Positions 34,955 through 43,968 are shown, counted from the stretch's first letter. The stretch is 64,000 nt of DNA from Paraburkholderia aromaticivorans (GCF_002278075.1 NZ_CP022990.1:2046001-2110000); one strand, 5' to 3'. Numbers and translations: made by a program. The notes: generated by a model not told the origin, from the letters alone.

Positions 34955-36307
34955 TCAGGCGCGCTGCTCGGCGAGCAAACGCGCAAACAGCGCCACCAAC
35001 TGATCGACGTGCTTGTCTTCCGTGCGCCACGACGACACGCTAATGCGAAACGCCGGCCGGCCTTCCCAGACAGTCTGGCCGAACCACGTTTCGCCCGACG
35101 CCTGCGCCGCTTCGCGAATCGCGACGGTCTGCGCGTCGGTTTTCGCCCGCACCAGCACCTGGTTCAGCACGACGCGGTTCAGCACCTCGAAGCCCGAGGC
35201 GCGTAGACCTTCCGCAATTCGCGACGCCTGCGCGCAATGCCGGTCGACCATCTCCTGCACGCCGCTGCGCCCGAGCGAACGCAACGCGGCCCAGATCGGA
35301 ATGCCACGCGCACGGCGCGAGAACTCGAGGTTCAGATTCTTCTGCGCGTCATGCGCGCCGCTCAGGTAGACCGCGTCGCTGTTCATTGCCGCCGAGATCG
35401 CCTTCGCGTCGCGGCAGATCGCCATCGCGCCGTCGTAGGGCGTGTTGAGCCATTTGTGGCCGTCGGTGGTCCAGCTATCCGCGCCGTCGATACCCTCGGT
35501 CAGCGCCCGTTTCGACGATGCGCGCGCCCACAGGCCGAACGCGCCATCCACATGAACCCATGCGCCGGCCGCCCTGGCGCGAGGAATCAGCTCTGCGAAC
35601 GGATCGAATTCGCCGGTGTTCACTTCGCCGGCTTGCACGCAGAAGATCGTCATGTCGTCGAGCGGCGGCAACTGCGCGGGATCGATGCGGCCATGTGCGT
35701 CCACCGGCGCGGTAATCACGCGCTTCATGCCGAAGCCGAGCACGCGCAACGCCTTTTTCACCGTGATATGCGCCATCTCGGAGATCACGACGCGCACCGG
35801 CGGTGCGCCGTCCAGGCCGTCATTGTCGAAATCCCAGCCCTTGCGTGCGAGCAGCGCGCGCCGCGCGGCCGCAATGCAGACCAGCGTGCATGCCGTTGCA
35901 CTGGTGCCGAAGCCGATCGCCGCTTCGCGCGGCAAATCGAGCGCGTCGAGCACCCACCGCGCGGCGATCTTTTCGATTGTGGCCGCGACCGGCGAGTTGT
36001 CGAAGGTCGACGCGCACTGGTCCCAGGCGCCCATCAGACGCTCGGCCGCCGCAGCGGCCGGCAGCACCGCGCCGATCACGAAGCCGTAATAGCGCGGATC
36101 GTTCGATGCGACCGTGGCGGGCGTGCCGCTTTCGTCGAGCAGGCGCAGCACGTCGGCGGGGGCGTGGCCGTGCTGCGGGAAGGCTTCGTCGAAAGCGGCG
36201 AGTTGCGCGAGCGCGGCCGCGTTCGGGAACACCCGGCGTTTGCCGATGCCGGCAAGGTAAGCGTGCGCGCGCTGGTCCGCGTCGGTGGCAAGTGCGAGTT
36301 CGTCCAT
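34955..36307 (-). CDS. PLP-dependent decarboxylase of the aromatic-amino-acid/glutamate decarboxylase family
   Basis: The 450-residue protein is a group II decarboxylase: YYGFVIGAVLPAAAAAERL near the N-terminus, GFGTSATACTL, a cofactor-binding VHVDGAFGLWA with the conserved Asp, and TTDGHKWLNTPYD with the Schiff-base Lys. Related enzymes decarboxylate aromatic amino acids, glutamate or aspartate, but some only resemble them. The ATG at 36307 is followed by DELALATDADQ. It lies just downstream of an ArsR-type repressor gene on the same strand (about 55 bp), so the two may form a transcription unit. Substrate unknown. Confidence 0.85.
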   Translation of the reverse strand: MDELALATDADQRAHAYLAGIGKRRVFPNAAALAQLAAFDEAFPQHGHAPADVLRLLDESGTPATVASNDPRYYGFVIGAVLPAAAAAERLMGAWDQCASTFDNSPVAATIEKIAARWVLDALDLPREAAIGFGTSATACTLVCIAAARRALLARKGWDFDNDGLDGAPPVRVVISEMAHITVKKALRVLGFGMKRVITAPVDAHGRIDPAQLPPLDDMTIFCVQAGEVNTGEFDPFAELIPRARAAGAWVHVDGAFGLWARASSKRALTEGIDGADSWTTDGHKWLNTPYDGAMAICRDAKAISAAMNSDAVYLSGAHDAQKNLNLEFSRRARGIPIWAALRSLGRSGVQEMVDRHCAQASRIAEGLRASGFEVLNRVVLNQVLVRAKTDAQTVAIREAAQASGETWFGQTVWEGRPAFRISVSSWRTEDKHVDQLVALFARLLAEQRA

Positions 36308-36361
36308 GGGGCTCCTAAGCAGTCGGGAAGGTGGCGGCGCGGTCTCGTGAAAACCGCGCGC

Positions 36362-36664
36362 CTAGAGATTGGCGAGGTCGCGGCCGAGCCTCTGCAACTC
36401 GGCGTCGATGCGTTTGTAGTAGGTGAATTTGCCGATCCGCTGCGCGCGCACGAGTCCCGCATCGGCGAGGATGCGCATGTGACGCGTGGTCGTGGCGGGT
36501 GCGATGCCGAGCTTGTCGGTAATGAACGTGCAGCACACGCCGACTGTTTCGATATCGGCGTGGTCCTGATACGGGAAATGCAGCGCCGGCTCTTTCAGCC
36601 AGCGCATGACGGCGAGCCGGCTGGCGTTGGCGAGCGCGTTGATGCGGGTGAGGTCGTCTGTCAT
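36362..36664 (-). CDS. ArsR family transcriptional repressor
   Basis: The 100-residue product starts MTDDLTRINALANASRLAVMRWL, followed by a winged helix (ITDKLGIAPATTTRHMRILADAGLVRAQRIGKFTYYKR). An upstream ATG at 36736 would add 24 residues, but it would run through the palindrome at 36699-36730, so the shorter form is preferred. A CC pair (VGVCCTF) occurs before the recognition region, as in some metal or redox sensing ArsR proteins, though it is not the classic ELCVCDL site. Likely autoregulated and controlling the decarboxylase gene downstream. Confidence 0.87.
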   Translation of the reverse strand: MTDDLTRINALANASRLAVMRWLKEPALHFPYQDHADIETVGVCCTFITDKLGIAPATTTRHMRILADAGLVRAQRIGKFTYYKRIDAELQRLGRDLANL

Positions 36665-36698
36665 GAGGCAGAGCGCTGAACGGAGCCACGGGTCGATA

Positions 36699-36730
36699 AC
36701 GTTTCGTATATTAGCTAAATGACGAAACGT
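36699..36730. promoter_or_regulatory. Palindromic operator upstream of the ArsR gene
   Basis: Perfect 9-bp arms ACGTTTCGT and ACGAAACGT are separated by 14 bp that contain TTAGCTAA, itself palindromic. The site lies 35-66 bp before the ArsR start and also close to the end of the thioesterase gene. It suits an ArsR dimer or pair of dimers. Confidence 0.75.
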
Positions 36731-36781
36731 GGACAAGCGCCTCGATAACGGCGCGATGTGCTTCAGAGAGACGCGGCGTCG

Positions 36782-37216
36782 TCAGTTGCCGTGTTCGTGC
36801 TCGCCGCTCTCGCTGATCCGGTTAACGGTGCCTTGCGCGACGGCAATCAGCTTTTCGCGATTGCCTTCCATCACGAACACGTTGCATTGACAGGTGGCCT
36901 GATGCTGGCCCGCATAGACGACCTTCGCGCGCGCGATCAGCGTGCCGTTGATGGCCGGGCGCAGGTAGTTGATCTTGTATTCCCCGGTCACGACCTTCGG
37001 CCCCAGCAGCAGCGCGCCGGCGAACGTCAGTGCATTGTCGACGAGATAACTGATGACGCCGCCATGCACGAAGCCGTGCTGTTGCCGCAACTCGTCGCGG
37101 ATCGGCAGGCTCAGCGTGAGTTCATTGGTGCCCGTGTGCATCAACTCTGCGCCCAACAGCATGCTGAACGGCTGGGCATGCAGTGCGCCGCGCGCCCGGT
37201 CGAGGAGGTCGGTCAT
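36782..37216 (-). CDS. PaaI-type hotdog-fold thioesterase
   Basis: The ATG at 37216, with AAGGAAT upstream, gives 144 residues. The hotdog motif HGFVHGGVISYLVDNALTFAGALLLG holds the active-site region of the PaaI/YbgC superfamily, followed by TGEYKINYLRPA and an outer strand ATCQCNVFVME. Such enzymes hydrolyse acyl- or aryl-CoA thioesters. It precedes the ArsR gene on the same strand, separated by about 115 bp including the ArsR palindrome, so it is probably a separate transcript. A His-rich tail SGEHEHGN is unusual but short. Confidence 0.82.
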   Translation of the reverse strand: MTDLLDRARGALHAQPFSMLLGAELMHTGTNELTLSLPIRDELRQQHGFVHGGVISYLVDNALTFAGALLLGPKVVTGEYKINYLRPAINGTLIARAKVVYAGQHQATCQCNVFVMEGNREKLIAVAQGTVNRISESGEHEHGN

Positions 37217-37485
37217 TGTGATTCCTTCGGGCGTGGCCCGCGGTGGCAATCTGCACTGGCCTGCGTTGTGCAGTCCCTACCCACTCTAGGAAGCGCGCAC
37301 GCACCACGTCAAGGTGAATCGGTATTTTGCGCCGTGCATTATTGCGCGAAATGATTGCAATGCTGAAGTTGACCGATGAAAAGGGGGCGTAAGGCGATCT
37401 TTGATGAAATTGGCCTCAAGCGGAGCGCGCGAATGCCGTTAACCCTGACGTAGCTCCCGTTATTCTTTGTCTTCAGGTATTCACG

Positions 37486-39108
37486 ATGTTCAGCAAGATC
37501 AAGGTCGCATCCGGCCTGTTGTGTGTTCTGGCCGCTTTCTGCGTCTTCCAGCTCGTCACGGTCGGTTTGGGGTTCTGGTCGCTCACGCGCACCCATGACG
37601 ACGTGAACGATCTGTCGAACATTGCCTTGAAGCAGGTGGACGCGGTCAACGAAACGACCCAGCATCTGATGGACGCGCGCATCAACCTCTCGCGGGCCGG
37701 CACGCGCATGGTGCGCGGCGGCTCCGAGCCGACCGACATCGTGCAGCACGCCCGTGAGCAGCTGAGCGCCGCTGACCAGTCGTTCGCGGCCTTCATGAGC
37801 GCTCCCAAGACCGGCGAAGAAAACGGCACCCGCGCCGCCGCGCTCGCCGAGCGCTACAAGAAGCTGCACGACGCGCTCGCGGAACTGGTGCAGTTTCTCG
37901 ACGCGAACAACATTCAAGCCTTCCTCGACCAGCCGACGCAGTCGTTCCAGGACGCCTACCTCGGCGAGTCGCATAACTTCGTGCAGTTCGGCAACGCGGC
38001 GAGCCGTGCGTCGCTCGATTCGATCGATACGCGCATGGCGGCGTTTCGCGCCGTCAGCCTCGTGATCCTGCTGGCGCTGGTGGCCGGCACGTTCGCCGTG
38101 TACGCGGCGTTGCGCCGGGGCGTGGTGGCGCCGCTGGAGGAGGCGGGCCGTCACTTCGACCGTATCGCGCAAGGCCGCCTTGACCAGCCGATTGCCGCGC
38201 GCGGCACCAATGAAATCGGCCGCCTGTTCTCGGGCCTCGCGAAAATGCAGGCGAGCGTGGCGCGTACCGTGCAAACCGTGCGCGAGTCCGCGGACTCGAT
38301 CCACCTCGGCGCCGACGAAATCGCGACCGGCAACGCCGATTTGTCGGCGCGCACGGAAAACCAGGCGGCGTCGCTCGAAGAAACGGCGTCGAGCATGGAG
38401 GAACTGACCGCCACTGTGCGCCAGAACGCGGAGCACGCCCGCGAGGCCAACGCGCTCGCCGAGACCGCGCTCGAGGCGACTTCGCGCGGCAGCGAAGTGG
38501 TCAACGAGGTCGTCGACAAGATGCGTGGCATCGCGCAAAGCTCGGACAAGATCGCCGAGATCATTTCGGTGATCGACGGCATTGCGTTCCAGACCAATAT
38601 CCTCGCGCTCAACGCGGCCGTCGAAGCGGCGCGCGCGGGCGAGCAGGGACGCGGCTTTGCCGTGGTGGCGGGCGAGGTGCGCGGCCTCGCGCAGCGCAGC
38701 GCGCAGTCGGCGAAGGAAATCAAAACCCTGATCAGTGAATCGGTCGCCGAGATTCAGGGCGGTTCGACGCTGGTCGAGCATGCCGGGGAGACGATGAGCC
38801 ACGTGTCCACCTCGATCTCGCGTGTCACGCAGATGATGGCGGAAATCAGCGCATCGTCGCTCGAGCAGAGCACGGGCATCGAGCAGGTCAACCAGGCGGT
38901 GGTGCAGATGGACGAGATGACGCAGCAGAACGCGGCGCTCGTCGAACAGGCGGCCGCAGCGGCGGCTTCGCTGCATCAGCAGACGCAACAATTGAAGCAG
39001 GCAGTTTCCGTGTTCGAAATTTCCGAATCTGTGTTGCGCACGCAACAAATCGACGATGCGCGTGGGCAGTCAGCCGATTTTTCGTTGTCGGGCATGCGCG
39101 CAATTTAA
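37486..39108 (+). CDS. Methyl-accepting chemotaxis protein (four-helix-bundle sensor type)
   Basis: The 540-residue protein has membrane segments about 8-30 and 190-212, a helical Tar-like periplasmic domain between (ITHDDVNDLSNIALKQ-type helices, MDARINLSRAGTRMV), a HAMP domain about 212-265, and the cytoplasmic signalling hairpin with [23 protein letters not shown] followed by GRGFAVVAGEVR. No C-terminal CheR-docking pentapeptide is seen. It would be methylated and signal to CheA. Ligand unknown. It is a single gene, ended by a terminator shared with the convergent cold-shock gene. Confidence 0.93.
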   Translation: MFSKIKVASGLLCVLAAFCVFQLVTVGLGFWSLTRTHDDVNDLSNIALKQVDAVNETTQHLMDARINLSRAGTRMVRGGSEPTDIVQHAREQLSAADQSFAAFMSAPKTGEENGTRAAALAERYKKLHDALAELVQFLDANNIQAFLDQPTQSFQDAYLGESHNFVQFGNAASRASLDSIDTRMAAFRAVSLVILLALVAGTFAVYAALRRGVVAPLEEAGRHFDRIAQGRLDQPIAARGTNEIGRLFSGLAKMQASVARTVQTVRESADSIHLGADEIATGNADLSARTENQAASLEETASSMEELTATVRQNAEHAREANALAETALEATSRGSEVVNEVVDKMRGIAQSSDKIAEIISVIDGIAFQTNILALNAAVEAARAGEQGRGFAVVAGEVRGLAQRSAQSAKEIKTLISESVAEIQGGSTLVEHAGETMSHVSTSISRVTQMMAEISASSLEQSTGIEQVNQAVVQMDEMTQQNAALVEQAAAAAASLHQQTQQLKQAVSVFEISESVLRTQQIDDARGQSADFSLSGMRAI

Positions 39109-39145
39109 CCCGCGCAAGCGCTCGAAAAGAAAACGTCAGACAAAG

Positions 39146-39173
39146 AAAATGGCCCGCCAAAGCGGGCCATTTT
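39146..39173. terminator. Bidirectional terminator between the chemoreceptor and cold-shock genes
   Basis: AAAATGGCCCGC-CAAA-GCGGGCCATTTT is perfectly symmetrical with T/A runs on both sides, so it can end transcripts from both directions. Confidence 0.9.
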
Positions 39174-39204
39174 GCATTAGACGCAAGCGCCTAAGGGTGC
39201 CTCA

Positions 39205-39222
39205 AAGTACCTGAAGGTACTT
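39205..39222 (-). terminator. Hairpin overlapping the cold-shock gene stop codon
   Basis: AAGTACCT-GA-AGGTACTT is a perfect 8-bp stem whose right arm includes two bases of the TAA stop codon (39221-39223). An outer GCCTAAG/CTTAGGC pairing is also possible. There is no T run, so it may protect the 3' end of the mRNA rather than terminate. Confidence 0.5.
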
Positions 39223-39424
39223 AGGCCGGCTGGATGTTCGCAGCTTGCTTGCCCTTCGGGCCTTGCTTGACTTCAAACGTCACTTTTTGGTTTTCCTGCA
39301 GGGACTTGAAGCCGCTGCCTTGAACTTCCGAAAAGTGCGCGAACAGGTCTTCGCCGCCGTCGTCCGGCGTGATGAAGCCAAAGCCCTTTGCATCGTTAAA
39401 CCACTTCACAGTACCTGTTGCCAT
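39221..39424 (-). CDS. Cold-shock domain protein (CspA family)
   Basis: The 67-residue protein [18 protein letters not shown]... has both RNA-binding motifs, KGFGFI and DLFAHF, and the usual CSD end ([17 protein letters not shown]). The start at 39424 is the family start; the frame is open 10 codons upstream. It binds single-stranded nucleic acid and melts RNA secondary structure, often under cold or stationary-phase control. The stop codon forms part of a hairpin and the transcript ends in a bidirectional terminator. Confidence 0.95.
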   Translation of the reverse strand: MATGTVKWFNDAKGFGFITPDDGGEDLFAHFSEVQGSGFKSLQENQKVTFEVKQGPKGKQAANIQPA

Positions 39425-39642
39425 TTTTAATCCAGTAAATGTTGTGTGTTGCATTCGCGACCGCTATTTCTCAACGCGAGATCGAGCGCGAAGTAGGAGT
39501 TGTATCACGTCTTTATGACGGACGCCAACCAACCAGTATTCGGGTATTCCCCCGCATCGGCCTTTTTCGGGCCTGGAAAGCAATTGGAAGGGCACTCCGC
39601 CCGGTAGGGTAAACTGCTTGTATTACTCTTCCAGGAAAAACA

Positions 39643-39918
39643 TTGACACATTATTTGCAAGAAGAACTTACCTCGTTCTGGAGTCGTTTGACCCCCTATC
39701 TGGCGATATTGGAGTCTAAATCCCCTCAAGAAGGTGCCCCGGACCCGGTCGGCCGTATCACGGTCGATACCGTGGACCGCCAGGCTTTCGCCCTTCACAC
39801 GACCGATCGGAAGCCGCCCGGCGACGCATCGGACATCCCCACCGGTCAAAGTGCAACTTATATGCGTTTTAAATCTGCCGACGCCGGTTGGAGCGCCTGG
39901 CAGCGCGAAGAGTACTGA
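39643..39918 (+). CDS. Hypothetical protein, 91 residues
   Basis: The start is a TTG at 39643 with CCAGGAAA upstream; no ATG lies near. The product MTHYLQEELTSFWSRLTPYLAILESK... is soluble, with a helical start and a beta-rich, Gly/Asp-rich second half ending WSAWQREEY. It has no Cys, signal or membrane segment. The family is not recognised. It is divergent from the cold-shock gene and convergent with the AGE epimerase gene. Confidence 0.6.
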   Translation: MTHYLQEELTSFWSRLTPYLAILESKSPQEGAPDPVGRITVDTVDRQAFALHTTDRKPPGDASDIPTGQSATYMRFKSADAGWSAWQREEY

Positions 39919-39944
39919 TCGACCATGCGGCCTTGCCGCCGGCG

Positions 39945-41057
39945 TCACGCCGCCGGCAAGGCCGCATAGGCAGTCGCGAGATGGTAGGGCGTGGTCGACG
40001 GCATGTCAGCCCGCGCCACTTCACCCGCTGGCGTCTTGCATTCGAACCAACCCTGCGGACGCAGGAACCGTTGCTGGAACAGTGCGATCTGCCGGGGTAG
40101 CGTGGCCAGCGCGGTCTGCTCGTCATGGCTTGCCAGCGCGCGCAGATACTCGGTTTGCGCCCAGATCCGCTGGGTCGCGTCCTTTACGCGGCCGGTTTCG
40201 TCGAGCGAGGCGCACACGCCGCCTGTCTGCCGGTCCACCCCATGTTGCTGCGCGAAGCTGAATGCACGCGGCATGGCTTCAGCAAGACCGGAGCCTTCGA
40301 ACACCGCACCCGCCTGCTTGACCAGCCAGAACCATTCGAACTGATGACCGGGTTCCAGACGGTTATCGTCCGCGCCAATCGGCAACTCCGCGATGCAACC
40401 CGTAGGCGTATGCACGAAGTGTTGCGCGACCGCGCCGGCGAGGCGCCGCAACGCGGCGTCGAAGGCGTTGTCGTGCGTGGCTTCGCGAGCGGCCAGCCAC
40501 GCTTCGGTCAGGTGCATCAAAGGATTCTGGATCGGCGTGCCCGTCACGCGGGCAAAGTCCGCACTCAGTGCGGCGTTGAACAGATCGCCTTCAGCTGCGA
40601 AGTTCGACTGGATCAGCGCCGACGTGCGATGCACGATGTCCAGCGCATCGCGATTGCCCGAGCGCCGTCCATATTCCGCGCACGCAAACACGACGAACGC
40701 GTGCGTGTACAGGTCCTTGGTGGTGTCGAGCGGGGCGCCTTTCGGATCGACGCTGTAGAACCATCCTCCGTGACGGGTGTCCTGAAAGGTATGCACTAAC
40801 GAGTCGAACAGCACCTGCGCATGAGCTTCGTCGCCCGCCTGGGAGAAGACGAACAGTTGCCGCGCGCAGGCCATGGCCCGATAACGCCCGGCTGACAGCG
40901 GCCGACAATCCTCGGCGCCGAGTGCTTCGTAGGGCAGGTTCAATGCGGTGTTGAAACCCGGGCCGCGCCACATGGGCAGCACCACGCTTGTGAAGTGGTC
41001 GCGCAGACGCGTAGCGAGGGCGATGGCGGAAGCGGCGGGAGGGGTCATGCTCTGCAT
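39945..41057 (-). CDS. AGE family epimerase/isomerase
   Basis: The ATG at 41057 gives 370 residues; the longer open frame upstream is not family-like. The (alpha/alpha)6-barrel family of N-acylglucosamine epimerase, mannose isomerase and sulfoquinovose isomerase is shown by RHGGWFYSVDPKGAPLDTTKDLYTHAF, NPLMHLTEAWLA and LEPGHQFEWFWLVKQAG, which carry the catalytic His and Arg/Glu positions. The reaction is probably isomerisation or epimerisation of a free sugar; the exact substrate cannot be read here. It is a single gene. Confidence 0.85.
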   Translation of the reverse strand: MQSMTPPAASAIALATRLRDHFTSVVLPMWRGPGFNTALNLPYEALGAEDCRPLSAGRYRAMACARQLFVFSQAGDEAHAQVLFDSLVHTFQDTRHGGWFYSVDPKGAPLDTTKDLYTHAFVVFACAEYGRRSGNRDALDIVHRTSALIQSNFAAEGDLFNAALSADFARVTGTPIQNPLMHLTEAWLAAREATHDNAFDAALRRLAGAVAQHFVHTPTGCIAELPIGADDNRLEPGHQFEWFWLVKQAGAVFEGSGLAEAMPRAFSFAQQHGVDRQTGGVCASLDETGRVKDATQRIWAQTEYLRALASHDEQTALATLPRQIALFQQRFLRPQGWFECKTPAGEVARADMPSTTPYHLATAYAALPAA

Positions 41058-41335
41058 AGTGAATGTGATCCAACGCGTAGTTCGAAGCGCCCACAGACAG
41101 GTTCCGTAGCCCGCGTTGCGGCGCGGCGAAGTCGCCGGCAAGTGGGTTGGTGAGCGCGGACGGATGCTACCTGCTTTACGGGCAGGCCAGCCGAAATCAG
41201 CACGGCGACTCACCGGGCGACCCGCTTGACCCGCCTCGCGGCGTGCGGCCTAGCATAAAGCAAACGGGGTCCCACTGGCACCCTGGCGACGGTGCGGAAA
41301 ACACGTCGAATAATTGCGGATAAGGAGGAAAAACA

Positions 41336-42022
41336 ATGTTGGGAAACCTCGACCTCATTGCCCGTCTGGTGTTGGCCGCGGCGCTCGGCAGCGTCATCGG
41401 CTTCGAGCGGGAACGGCTTTCGTGGGCCGCGGGCTTGCGTACGCACATGCTGGTGTGCGTCGGTTCGACGCTCATCATGATCGTCTCGGCCTATGGTTTT
41501 GCCGAAGTGCTGAGCGGCGAGCACGTCGTGCTCGACCCCTCGCGGATGGCCGCGCAGGTGGTGTCGGGCATCGGCTTTCTCGGCGCGGGCTCGATCCTGC
41601 TGCGCGGCGAGATCGTGCGCGGCCTGACGACGGCGGCGAGCCTCTGGTCCGTTGCCGCCATTGGTCTGGCGGTGGGCGGCGGACTGTACACGGCGTCGAT
41701 CGCGGCGACCATCATCATTCTGATCATCCTTGCCGGCATCAAGCCGCTCGAGCGCCGCTTCATCACGGTCAAGCAACGGCGCCAACTGACGATGATCGTC
41801 GAGCGCGGCGCCATGACGTTTCACTCGCTGCACGACGAGCTCGGCGCCGCGAGCCCGCGCGTCAAACAGTTCGTGATGCAGCAAAGCGAGGACGCACCCG
41901 AGTGCGACGAGGTGATGATCACCTTGCATCGCGTGTCGAACACCGAGTATGAAGCGATCTGCGGCCGCCTGCGTCAACTGCACGGCGTGAAGCAGTTCAG
42001 ACAGGACGACGCGGCTTCCTAA
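41336..42022 (+). CDS. MgtC/SapB family membrane protein
   Basis: The 228-residue protein has an AAGGAGG ribosome site. About four to five membrane segments occupy residues 1-135, with the family signatures GSVIGFERER, AAGLRTHMLVCVGSTLIM and VVSGIGFLGAGSILL. A soluble ACT-like C-terminal domain follows (LTMIVERGAMTFHSLHDEL...). MgtC proteins in pathogens limit F1Fo ATPase and support growth at low Mg2+; in many soil bacteria the role is unclear. No Mg2+ transporter lies beside it. Confidence 0.9.
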   Translation: MLGNLDLIARLVLAAALGSVIGFERERLSWAAGLRTHMLVCVGSTLIMIVSAYGFAEVLSGEHVVLDPSRMAAQVVSGIGFLGAGSILLRGEIVRGLTTAASLWSVAAIGLAVGGGLYTASIAATIIILIILAGIKPLERRFITVKQRRQLTMIVERGAMTFHSLHDELGAASPRVKQFVMQQSEDAPECDEVMITLHRVSNTEYEAICGRLRQLHGVKQFRQDDAAS

Positions 42023-42153
42023 AACGGAAAATCCTCGGCGAATGGCCTCGGCGGGCGCCGGCGGCCATGCGACAATGCGGTCTCGAAAAATTCCAACGGC
42101 ATTGACGAGCGGTGCTCGGCGCCCGCTTTCCGGCGACGACCGCTTTTTTCTCT

Positions 42154-43485
42154 ATGGCAGATTCCGTAGCATCCACGCAGTCCCGGCCTTCGCGCGCAGC
42201 TTCGAAGAAGCGGCGTCAGGCCACCGTCTCGACCGAAACTGAAAACAAGCTGGCGCGCGCCGCGCGTTCGGCACAACGTCTCGCGCAATTGAGCGATGCC
42301 TCGCGAGACGACAGCACACTCGACCTGTTCCCCGACGATCCCACCCGCGCCACGCTGGAAGCGATGAATATCGATATCCGGCAAGGCACGCTGCATGGTT
42401 TCGAATTGCCCGATGTGGTGCTGGCCGCGGTCGGCGCGATCGATGCCGGCGACAGCGCGTCGCCCGACTCGCGCTCGGCACGCCGCGCGCCGCGCGCTGC
42501 GAAGTCCGACGAACCGATGCCGGTCAACGCGCAATTGAGCGGGCTTGAAATCGAGCCGTTGACGGCGGCCGCTTCGCCGGTCGGCGAGCTGGCTTTCGAC
42601 GATGCGAAACCGGCCGCGGACGTCAGCGCCGACGAAAAACCGGCGGCGTCGGCGCCGCTGACGCCTGCCATGGCGGCCGCGACCGTGGCGCGCAGCGTGA
42701 CCGCGCTGCGTCAGGCGTCCGAGCCGGGGGCGGCGACGAATGCAACGACGGGCGCCACGTCGGATGCCGCGCCCCCGTCCGCTTCGGGCGCCGGCAAAGC
42801 GCCGCAGCGTTTTGCCGCGACTTTCGCCAAGGCGGCATCGGCATCGGCATTGCGAGAAGCGGCTGCGACCGGAACTGCGGATACGCTGGATGAACCCGCA
42901 TCGGCGGACGCCGGCACCGCGCCTGCCGAGCCGAAGCGCGGCGCGGAGCCGCTGGTGAATCCATCGGCGCCCACCCAGGCGGCGCCCGAATTCGCCGCGC
43001 CCTGGCGTGAAGCCCGGCGCGCCGAGGCGGCCGCGTTGCGCGCCGCGCCGGAACTCGATCGCGCGCGGGCGACCGCTTTCGCCGATACCGTCGACGCGCT
43101 GTATGGCGTGATCGCCGATCAGCGCCGCGCCGCGACCGATCATTCGCGGCGCATGAAGTGGATGCTGTCGATCGTGGTGGGTGCGTTACTGGCGACGGTC
43201 GCCATCGGCATCACGCAAACCGTGTTGCTGATGCGCCTCACGCGTGAGACGACCGCCCAGCAGCACCGCATCGAACAGATGATGCAGAACCAGCAGGCCG
43301 CCATGGCCAGTTTGCTCGACACGCATATGGCGATGGCGACCGCGGCGGCCGCCAATGCCGCTTCCGACGCGGCCGCAGCCGCGCCGGCGGCGCCTCAGCC
43401 AGCCGCCGCCACACCGGCGCATACCAGGCACGCCGTGCGGGCGCAGCATCCGCACAGGCCGAAAGCGGCCGCCTCACATCAATAG
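42154..43485 (+). CDS. Ala/Pro-rich single-pass membrane protein of unknown function
   Basis: The ATG at 42154 gives 443 residues; an earlier in-frame start at 42112 is possible. The N-terminal ~320 residues are of low complexity (Ala, Pro, Ser, Asp), with a short conserved-looking segment DDPTRATLEAMNIDIRQGTLHGFELPDVV near 45-80. One membrane helix is at about 332-354 (MLSIVVGALLATVAIGITQT) and a helical, Gln/Met-rich region follows (IEQMMQNQQAAMASLL) before an Ala/His-rich end. It resembles hypothetical proteins of Burkholderia but no function is known to me. It is probably cytoplasmic N-side and anchored in the inner membrane. Confidence 0.65.
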   Translation: MADSVASTQSRPSRAASKKRRQATVSTETENKLARAARSAQRLAQLSDASRDDSTLDLFPDDPTRATLEAMNIDIRQGTLHGFELPDVVLAAVGAIDAGDSASPDSRSARRAPRAAKSDEPMPVNAQLSGLEIEPLTAAASPVGELAFDDAKPAADVSADEKPAASAPLTPAMAAATVARSVTALRQASEPGAATNATTGATSDAAPPSASGAGKAPQRFAATFAKAASASALREAAATGTADTLDEPASADAGTAPAEPKRGAEPLVNPSAPTQAAPEFAAPWREARRAEAAALRAAPELDRARATAFADTVDALYGVIADQRRAATDHSRRMKWMLSIVVGALLATVAIGITQTVLLMRLTRETTAQQHRIEQMMQNQQAAMASLLDTHMAMATAAAANAASDAAAAAPAAPQPAAATPAHTRHAVRAQHPHRPKAAASHQ

Positions 43486-43740
43486 TCGACACCCGCCGCG
43501 CCGGAGACGAACCGGCCGCGGCGTTCCCGTTCGACGACCGCCAGCCAGCGGTTCCCCTCGCTCCTCCCACGTGAATCCGGATGGCTTTGAAACCGGTGCG
43601 GACCAAGCTGCACTGGGTCCTCCCTTCCGGCCCCGAGTTCGAAAAAACGGGGACGTTGTCATGATGCGACGCACCATGCAGAGAAAACCCCATGGCAATG
43701 CACGTCGCCTAAAAAAATGCTGCATTGCACTAGCGTTTGC

Positions 43741-43781
43741 CTAGGGAAAACCCTATAATGCTTATTAAGGGAAAACCCTAG
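43741..43781. promoter_or_regulatory. 41-bp palindrome with two TAGGG-AAAA-CCCTA-type boxes over a -10 element
   Basis: CTAGGG at 43741-43746 pairs with CCCTAG at 43776-43781, and inside lie two direct copies of AGGGAAAACCCTA (43743-43755 and 43768-43780) spaced 25 bp. A consensus TATAAT overlaps the first copy at 43754-43759; no good -35 is seen. The second box would fall near the transcript start. This looks like a double operator controlling the 52-residue gene that begins at 43810. Confidence 0.7.
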
Positions 43782-43809
43782 CTAACGCAGTAACCAACCG
43801 GGAGTCGCC

Positions 43810-43968
43810 ATGAGCTTCATCTTTGCACTGTTCCAAAAGGTCAGCGACCTCTTTGCGTCGCCCCACCTGCCGCTGGATGCGGACTACTCGTACGCAGCAC
43901 GCAGCCGCGAAGCAGAACGCGTGCGCAGGGCACAAGCTACGTTGTTCGGCATCAAGCTGAGCGACTAA
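43810..43968 (+). CDS. Small protein, 52 residues, with dedicated palindromic promoter
   Basis: ATG at 43810 follows GGGAGTCGCC. The product is MSFIFALFQKVSDLFASPHLP... ending FGIKLSD, with an amphipathic/hydrophobic N-terminal helix and a basic, Arg-rich middle (ARSREAERVRRAQ). It loosely recalls the small DUF3563 proteins of Burkholderia, but I am not sure. The strong promoter-operator in front and the terminator behind show that it is a real, independently regulated gene. Confidence 0.7.
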   Translation: MSFIFALFQKVSDLFASPHLPLDADYSYAARSREAERVRRAQATLFGIKLSD

